The notes beneath the pieces were generated by a model, which worked only from the letters and a program-made list of their open reading frames with translations, did no database searches and had not been told where the DNA came from. 13,374 nucleotides of DNA from Coemansia sp. RSA 1804. Taxonomy: Eukaryota > Kickxellomycota > Kickxellomycetes > Kickxellales > Kickxellaceae. Location: contig JANBTH010000635.1 of assembly GCA_027578815.1 (NCBI GenBank), positions 1 to 13,374 of the forward strand. Direction: 5' to 3'. Of this stretch, positions 9,335 through 13,374 are shown piece after piece (the stretch's first letter is position 1; the number at the start of each line of letters is the position of its first letter). The position numbers and the translations under genes are program-made.

Positions 9335-11230
9335 TTACGCAGCAGCTGACAGCTTTGGTGCGGCGGCACCTAGATCCTCGCCAGCTTTGATGTTCTCCAA
9401 TGAGCGATGAGCATAGAAGCGAACATCCGGATCGGGATCCTCTTCGAGTCGCGCCAGCGTGGGCCTGATGACTGACGTCTCAAGTGCGGCTGTATCGGAG
9501 CTTCTCCTTAGTGCAGCAGCCAGGGGCTCAAGGCTTTTAGCAACGTTGAAGCGGATATTAGGAATCGGATCGTTGACCAGGCACTCCAGAGCCGGCAGGA
9601 TCTGATCGCGAACAATCTCAGGTGTCACTGATGGCGCAATGGTGGCGATTGCAAAGATCGTCGTCATACGGTACAGATAGTTTGGATGATTTGCCATGGC
9701 CAAAATCTTGGGAATGATGGTCGACCGCGCCCAATCGACGCCAAACACATCTGTCAGCTTCTTCAGATTGATGGTGGCGGCCTCGCGAATCGAGTACACC
9801 GGATCCCCCAGCCACGACATGCACAGGTTCGATAGCTGCTCATCAAAAAACTGCACACCCAGCTGCGAGGCAATAAGCGGCACATACTCGATGATTGCAA
9901 GACGCACGCGCCATTGCTTGTCCTCGGCTAGCTCGACAATTGCTGGCAGCAGCGACTGCGATAGACTGTCGATGCCAACAACGCTGTCAACGACATCAAG
10001 CTTGGAGATAATGTTAAGACGGACCTCGGGGAAGCTGTCCTTCAGCAGACGGAGTAGCAGAGGAAGGAGATGCTCGATGGTCCCGTCCTTGCCAAATACG
10101 CGACAGAGCGACCCAATGTGCTTGGCCAGCGTCGAGCGCACATGCTGCGACGGGTCATCAACCAGCTCCTGCAGCGGACCGCAAAACCTGGCAACAACAG
10201 CCTCAGGCGCGGCAAGATCTGCAAGTCCGTCTAGTTGCGTACAAATCGCAGCACGTACCTCGGCCTCATTGTCATGCATCAGCGCAATAGCCACGCTGAC
10301 TAGCTCCTCCTGCAGATCTTGATCCTTGATGTTCTTGGCTATCGCCACAAAATGGTCGGCCACCATGTACCGCACACGCCACGACTTGTCGGAACACAGA
10401 CGCTGAACGCTCTCGCCCAGGTGCTGCTTGCACTCCTCGGTGGTCAGGCGCTTGGTGATGGCCACCAGGGGCTCCACTGTCAGAAGTCGCACCGAGTCCT
10501 GGTCGTCCTCTGCAAGCCGCCGGAAATTTGGGATTGCAAACGCCAACACGTGCTCCTGCGCTATCTTGTCAACCACGCCCTCGAGGTTTGACGCAGCAGC
10601 GCGTCTGATCATCGGGGTGTCGTCTTTGCACAGCGCTTCATACCCTGCGCGCAGCTTGCTCTGGATAGCATCTGTGACTTTTCCATATGCCGCAGCATAT
10701 AGCCCAGCGGCGCTCGAGCGACTGGTAAACCACTCGCCCGACGATAGCCGCGCAATGCATGGAATAAGATACTCCTCCACTTGTGGCTGGTCCATGCAGT
10801 CAACTAGCTTGTTGATAGATTCAACGGCCTTTTCGCGTACGACTGTTTCCTCGGCAGCCGCCAAGTTCTCCAATGGACGCAAAAGAACAAACGCGTACTT
10901 TGGGCCACCCACATACTGGACAAAGTCTCCCAGCACCTCAGCAAGCGAAAGCAGAAGCTCGTCCTCATCGTCTATTGACTCATCTAGGAACGGAATGAGC
11001 TCATCGCGCGTGCGTTCTTCGCCCATCGCCAAGGCAAGCACGCTAAGACGCTTTAGGCTTTCCAGGCGGTCAGCAAGGCTGTCAGACTTCATTGCATCAG
11101 CAATAGCAGCCAGAGCTCCCAGATCACCAGACTGGGCATCCTCGAAATCGTAGTGCATTCCTCCTGAAACCCCAGCTGGGCCAGTCACTTCTGCAGGCGA
11201 AGCACTGTCGACCGACATTTGCTCAGCCAT
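9335..11230 (-). CDS. TPD3: PP2A 65-kDa regulatory (scaffold) subunit A, HEAT-repeat protein
   Basis: A 631-residue, intron-free protein closely matching the PP2A A/PR65 family (human PPP2R1A has 589 residues), the horseshoe scaffold that joins the catalytic C subunit to a variable B subunit. Family-specific blocks appear in order: ALAMGEERTRDELIPFLDE near 67-85, VGGPKYAFVLL near 106, EETVVREKAVES near 127, GEWFTSRSSA near 166, DDTPMIRRAAASNL near 202, DKSWRVRYMVADHF near 281-293, EVRLNIISKLD near 402-412, QWRVRLAIIEYVPL near 436-450, DPVYSIREAATINLKKL near 481-497, and NIRFNVAKSLEPL near 556-568. All fifteen HEAT units seem present, including the C-terminal ones that bind the catalytic subunit. 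Extra length lies in an Ala/Gly/Ser-rich N-terminal leader of about 30 residues and an Ala-rich tail. The ATG has A at -3. It shares a divergent promoter with the kinase gene to its right. Confidence 0.95.
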   Translation of the reverse strand: MAEQMSVDSASPAEVTGPAGVSGGMHYDFEDAQSGDLGALAAIADAMKSDSLADRLESLKRLSVLALAMGEERTRDELIPFLDESIDDEDELLLSLAEVLGDFVQYVGGPKYAFVLLRPLENLAAAEETVVREKAVESINKLVDCMDQPQVEEYLIPCIARLSSGEWFTSRSSAAGLYAAAYGKVTDAIQSKLRAGYEALCKDDTPMIRRAAASNLEGVVDKIAQEHVLAFAIPNFRRLAEDDQDSVRLLTVEPLVAITKRLTTEECKQHLGESVQRLCSDKSWRVRYMVADHFVAIAKNIKDQDLQEELVSVAIALMHDNEAEVRAAICTQLDGLADLAAPEAVVARFCGPLQELVDDPSQHVRSTLAKHIGSLCRVFGKDGTIEHLLPLLLRLLKDSFPEVRLNIISKLDVVDSVVGIDSLSQSLLPAIVELAEDKQWRVRLAIIEYVPLIASQLGVQFFDEQLSNLCMSWLGDPVYSIREAATINLKKLTDVFGVDWARSTIIPKILAMANHPNYLYRMTTIFAIATIAPSVTPEIVRDQILPALECLVNDPIPNIRFNVAKSLEPLAAALRRSSDTAALETSVIRPTLARLEEDPDPDVRFYAHRSLENIKAGEDLGAAAPKLSAAA

Positions 11231-11551
11231 GATTAACCCGGAAATAGTAGAAAAGAGGTATTATTTAGTAATCTAGCCCTAGATTATTGATAGAAAACAA
11301 AAGTGTGAAGAGAAACAGGGTGAGGAAAATACAATAAAAGTTTTTTATTTTTTTGAGAAGAAAAAAAAAAAGGAAAACAGTGATGAAAGGCTTGTTTTTA
11401 CTTTCAAATAACCCCCCCCCCACCAGTAAGTAGTCGTCATGGGTTATCCTTCTATGCTGCTCTTCTCTTTTGGCACTGGAAAAACTAGTCAAACACTTTT
11501 TTTGTAGGTTTTCATCTGGCTAGAGCATACAAACAAAGCGAGAGCTACTGA
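11231..11551. promoter_or_regulatory. Divergent promoter between PP2A scaffold and CDK11-type kinase genes
   Basis: Only 321 bp separate two head-to-head start codons, so the genes probably share promoter DNA. The centre has a T-rich run (11341-11354) followed closely by A11 (11361-11371), typical of nucleosome-depleted fungal promoters, and a C10 run at 11412-11421. No clear TATA box is visible on either strand. The right third includes a likely leader intron of the kinase gene (11426-11507). Confidence 0.55.
11426..11507 (+). other. Probable 5'-UTR intron of the CDK11-type kinase gene
   Basis: GTAAGT at 11426-11431 is a perfect donor consensus, and an acceptor with a strong pyrimidine tract (CACTTTTTTTGTAG) ends at 11507, giving an 82-nt intron. 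I see no perfect CTRAY branch site; ACTAGTC near 11485-11491 is the nearest. The intron ends 44 nt before the kinase ATG at 11552, so it would be untranslated unless an upstream reading frame is used (see findings). Confidence 0.45.
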
Positions 11552-12766
11552 ATGACCGACAGTACAGCTACACGGTCGCGATGGGAGACCGATGATGTCT
11601 CCAGCATTGACGAGCACAGAAAGAAGAAAAAGAAGAAGAGGGATACATTAGCCTCACCGCCAAGACAGGAAGAAGGCAAAGTGGAGCTGCAAATCATTCC
11701 AGAAACCGGCAACAGCCAACATGGCAACGCTAGCGTAGCTGAGCTGCCATTACCGACATATATGAGCACTGCCACAAAAGGAACGCTGGAGCACCTAGCC
11801 AGCTGTCGACCAATTGACCAATGCTATGAGCGGCTGAATAGAATCGAGGAGGGGACCTATGGAATAGTGTACCGTGCACGAGACCTGAAAACGGGTGAAA
11901 TTGTCGCGCTCAAGCATTTGAAGCTGGAAAACGAGCGTAATGGGTTTCCAATAACATCGTTGCGAGAGATTCATACGCTAATGTTGGCGAAACACCCAAA
12001 CATAATCAATGTTCGTGAAGTAGTGGTAGGAAGGTCGCTTAACAGCATATACATGGTGATGGACTTCATGGAGCATGATCTGCGCAGTCTAATGGAATCG
12101 ATGGCAGAGCGGTTCCGACCGTCCGAAATAAAATCGCTGATGGTTCAGTTGGTGGGAGCTGTGGCTCACCTTCATTCAAACTGGCTGGTGCACAGGGATC
12201 TAAAGACATCAAATCTACTTATGGCCAACGGTGGCGCCCTCAGGGTTGCCGACTTTGGGCTTGCACGCAAATACAGCAGTCCCCTGGCACACATGACCGG
12301 GCTGGTTGTCACCCTCTGGTACCGTGCCCCCGAGCTCCTCTTGGGCGAAACAAACTACTCCACAGCCATCGACATATGGTCTATTGGATGCATCTTTGCC
12401 GAGCTTTTTCTCCATAAACCGCTGTTCCAAGGACAAGGCGAGATTGATCAGATCACTATGATATTTGCTTCCCTTGGTGTGCCTTCCAAAGACACTTGGC
12501 CTGAATTCCATACACTGCCTAACGCAAAGATGTTCCGTTTCCCACTGAAGGCTGCCGATGCGACGAAGCGGTTGGACTCTCGGGTGCGGGCGTGTACTGG
12601 TATGACCCCGTGTGCCTTTGATCTGCTGTCTCGTATGCTGACGTTAGACCCAGCTATGCGGATCACAGCGGAGGAGGCATTGGCGCATCCGTACTTTGAG
12701 GAGGCGCCCCCACCAAAGCATCCAAGTATGTTTCCGACCTGGCCATCCAAAGGTGGACAAGAGTGA
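11552..12766 (+). CDS. CDK11: CDK11 (PITSLRE)-type cyclin-dependent protein kinase
   Basis: A 404-residue CMGC Ser/Thr kinase. The catalytic domain (about 92-384) has the Gly-loop EEGTYG (99-104), catalytic Lys121, the diagnostic cyclin-binding helix PITSLRE, HRDLKTSN with Asp216, DFGLA (Asp234), T-loop Thr249 and VVTLWYRAPE ending at Glu261. The C-terminal end PSMFPTWPSK is the characteristic CDK11 tail. These features separate it from CDK10 and CDK1. CDK11 kinases pair with cyclin L and phosphorylate transcription and splicing factors. The N terminus (1-90) is short, lacks the long RE/poly-Glu region of animal p110 forms, and carries a Lys cluster (about 24-29) that may be an NLS; total length is typical of fungal members. 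The T-loop Thr is followed by Gly where animal CDK11 has Pro. The ATG lacks a purine at -3; Met71 is an alternative start that keeps the whole kinase domain. Confidence 0.92.
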   Translation: MTDSTATRSRWETDDVSSIDEHRKKKKKKRDTLASPPRQEEGKVELQIIPETGNSQHGNASVAELPLPTYMSTATKGTLEHLASCRPIDQCYERLNRIEEGTYGIVYRARDLKTGEIVALKHLKLENERNGFPITSLREIHTLMLAKHPNIINVREVVVGRSLNSIYMVMDFMEHDLRSLMESMAERFRPSEIKSLMVQLVGAVAHLHSNWLVHRDLKTSNLLMANGGALRVADFGLARKYSSPLAHMTGLVVTLWYRAPELLLGETNYSTAIDIWSIGCIFAELFLHKPLFQGQGEIDQITMIFASLGVPSKDTWPEFHTLPNAKMFRFPLKAADATKRLDSRVRACTGMTPCAFDLLSRMLTLDPAMRITAEEALAHPYFEEAPPPKHPSMFPTWPSKGGQE

Positions 12767-13374
12767 TTCTGACTGCAGATCGCGTGTCGTGAGAGTATAC
12801 CATGTCCGTTTGCTGCAATTAATGGACATAGAAGTTGAGAAAAGCCATCCATGTCTTCTTAGCGGTGTGAGGGGGTTTCCATGCTATCCGAGGAGCTAAA
12901 GTTGGATATTGGTACAAGCTACTATCATTGTGTGCAAATGAGCCCGAAATGGCTGACGCAGTTTCTTCATGCTCATCAGCAGACGCTATGGCTGATGGCT
13001 GAGTAGCAATAACAGCGGTGATTGGGAATGTAACACAAGCTCCATCTTTCACGTTGCCCGAATGAGCATATACGACGTCGTATCGGGACAGACATGCCAA
13101 GCCAAGCAACCTTAAACCTGATCATCATCCACACATAATCTGAAAGTCGCAATGGTCTTGATGCTGCTATTTTCCAGATAAAATGTTCCGAGAGCTGCAC
13201 TGTCTTTGCGATATATTCAACCCAAGCCGCTCCTCCCCCCACTGCAGCCTGCTTTTCATATCAGTTTTGTGAACTTTTTCTGCACACAGAAGGATCCCAT
13301 CAAAAGGCTTGATGAGCGAAATCGACTGATGTGTCATCTTTTTTCCCTGACATTGTTGCATTCTGCTGCTAAGA
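12767..13374. other. Region right of the kinase gene, no supported gene
   Basis: About 600 bases follow the kinase stop. They should include its 3'-UTR, although I see no AATAAA on the plus strand. On the minus strand three overlapping open frames in different phases (13361-13167, 13242-12976, 13109-12819) cover most of the stretch. None shows a domain I recognise, and I could not find splice sites that join them convincingly. A convergent gene entering from the right edge is possible but not shown. Confidence 0.4.
13070..13083. repeat. Perfect 14-bp palindrome with GACGTC core
   Basis: ATACGACGTCGTAT reads the same on both strands. Its core GACGTC is the centre of ATF/CREB-type bZIP sites, here flanked by CG rather than the usual TGA/TCA. 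It could be a regulatory site for a gene to the right, or chance. No other support is visible. Confidence 0.4.

Noticed and set aside
10428..11153. 241-residue Ser/Arg-rich plus-strand frame opposite the PP2A scaffold gene
   Set aside because: Its Ser/Arg richness is the reverse-complement image of Ala/Glu/Asp-rich HEAT-repeat codons. The PP2A reading is certain.
2553..12766. The four genes as a functional cluster
   Set aside because: The pump, SET1, PP2A scaffold and CDK11 act in different processes and are on mixed strands. There is nothing beyond adjacency and shared intergenic DNA to link them.

Overview
The window is ordinary nuclear protein-coding DNA from a fungus. It holds four recognisable housekeeping or regulatory genes: a P-type plasma-membrane H+-ATPase (+), a SET1 histone H3K4 methyltransferase (+), a PP2A scaffold (A) subunit (-) and a CDK11/PITSLRE-type kinase (+). 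Coding regions are almost intron-free, with one short intron supported in the 5' end of SET1. The intergenic DNA is AT-richer, with homopolymer tracts. A fungal-type SET1 (RRM, N-SET, SET, post-SET), a compact CDK11 of about 400 residues (lineages such as S. cerevisiae lack this kinase) and a proton pump mixing fungal-like and plant-like motifs would fit an early-diverging, non-Dikarya fungus. Kickxellomycotina/Zoopagomycota is my guess. That placement is inference and rests on family resemblance alone.

Layout. Positions 1 to about 2550 are a long gene-poor stretch. It has no convincing gene, but a good TATA box lies at 2080-2087 and a possible splice acceptor sits just before the pump's ATG. 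The H+-ATPase runs 2553-5306 and SET1 follows on the same strand. SET1 most likely starts at 5773, with exons 5773-5833 and 5969-8934, and not at the ATG at 5911, which lies in intron sequence. SET1 and the PP2A scaffold gene (11230 to 9335, minus strand) face each other tail to tail. Their 400-bp spacer carries an inverted repeat that places an AATAAA signal on each strand. The PP2A scaffold gene and the CDK11-type kinase (11552-12766) are head to head across a 321-bp spacer. That spacer contains A/T tracts, a C10 run and a likely 5'-UTR intron. The last 600 bp hold no gene I can defend.

Functionally the genes do not form a pathway. The pump energises the plasma membrane, SET1 is the catalytic subunit of COMPASS in the nucleus, the PP2A A subunit scaffolds a major Ser/Thr phosphatase, and CDK11-type kinases act in transcription and splicing control. 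Shared promoter or terminator DNA between neighbours is the only visible link. I found no mobile element, CRISPR array, tRNA, rRNA or biosynthetic cluster, and no sign of a new multi-gene system. The observations worth checking concern gene structure and local departures from family consensus.
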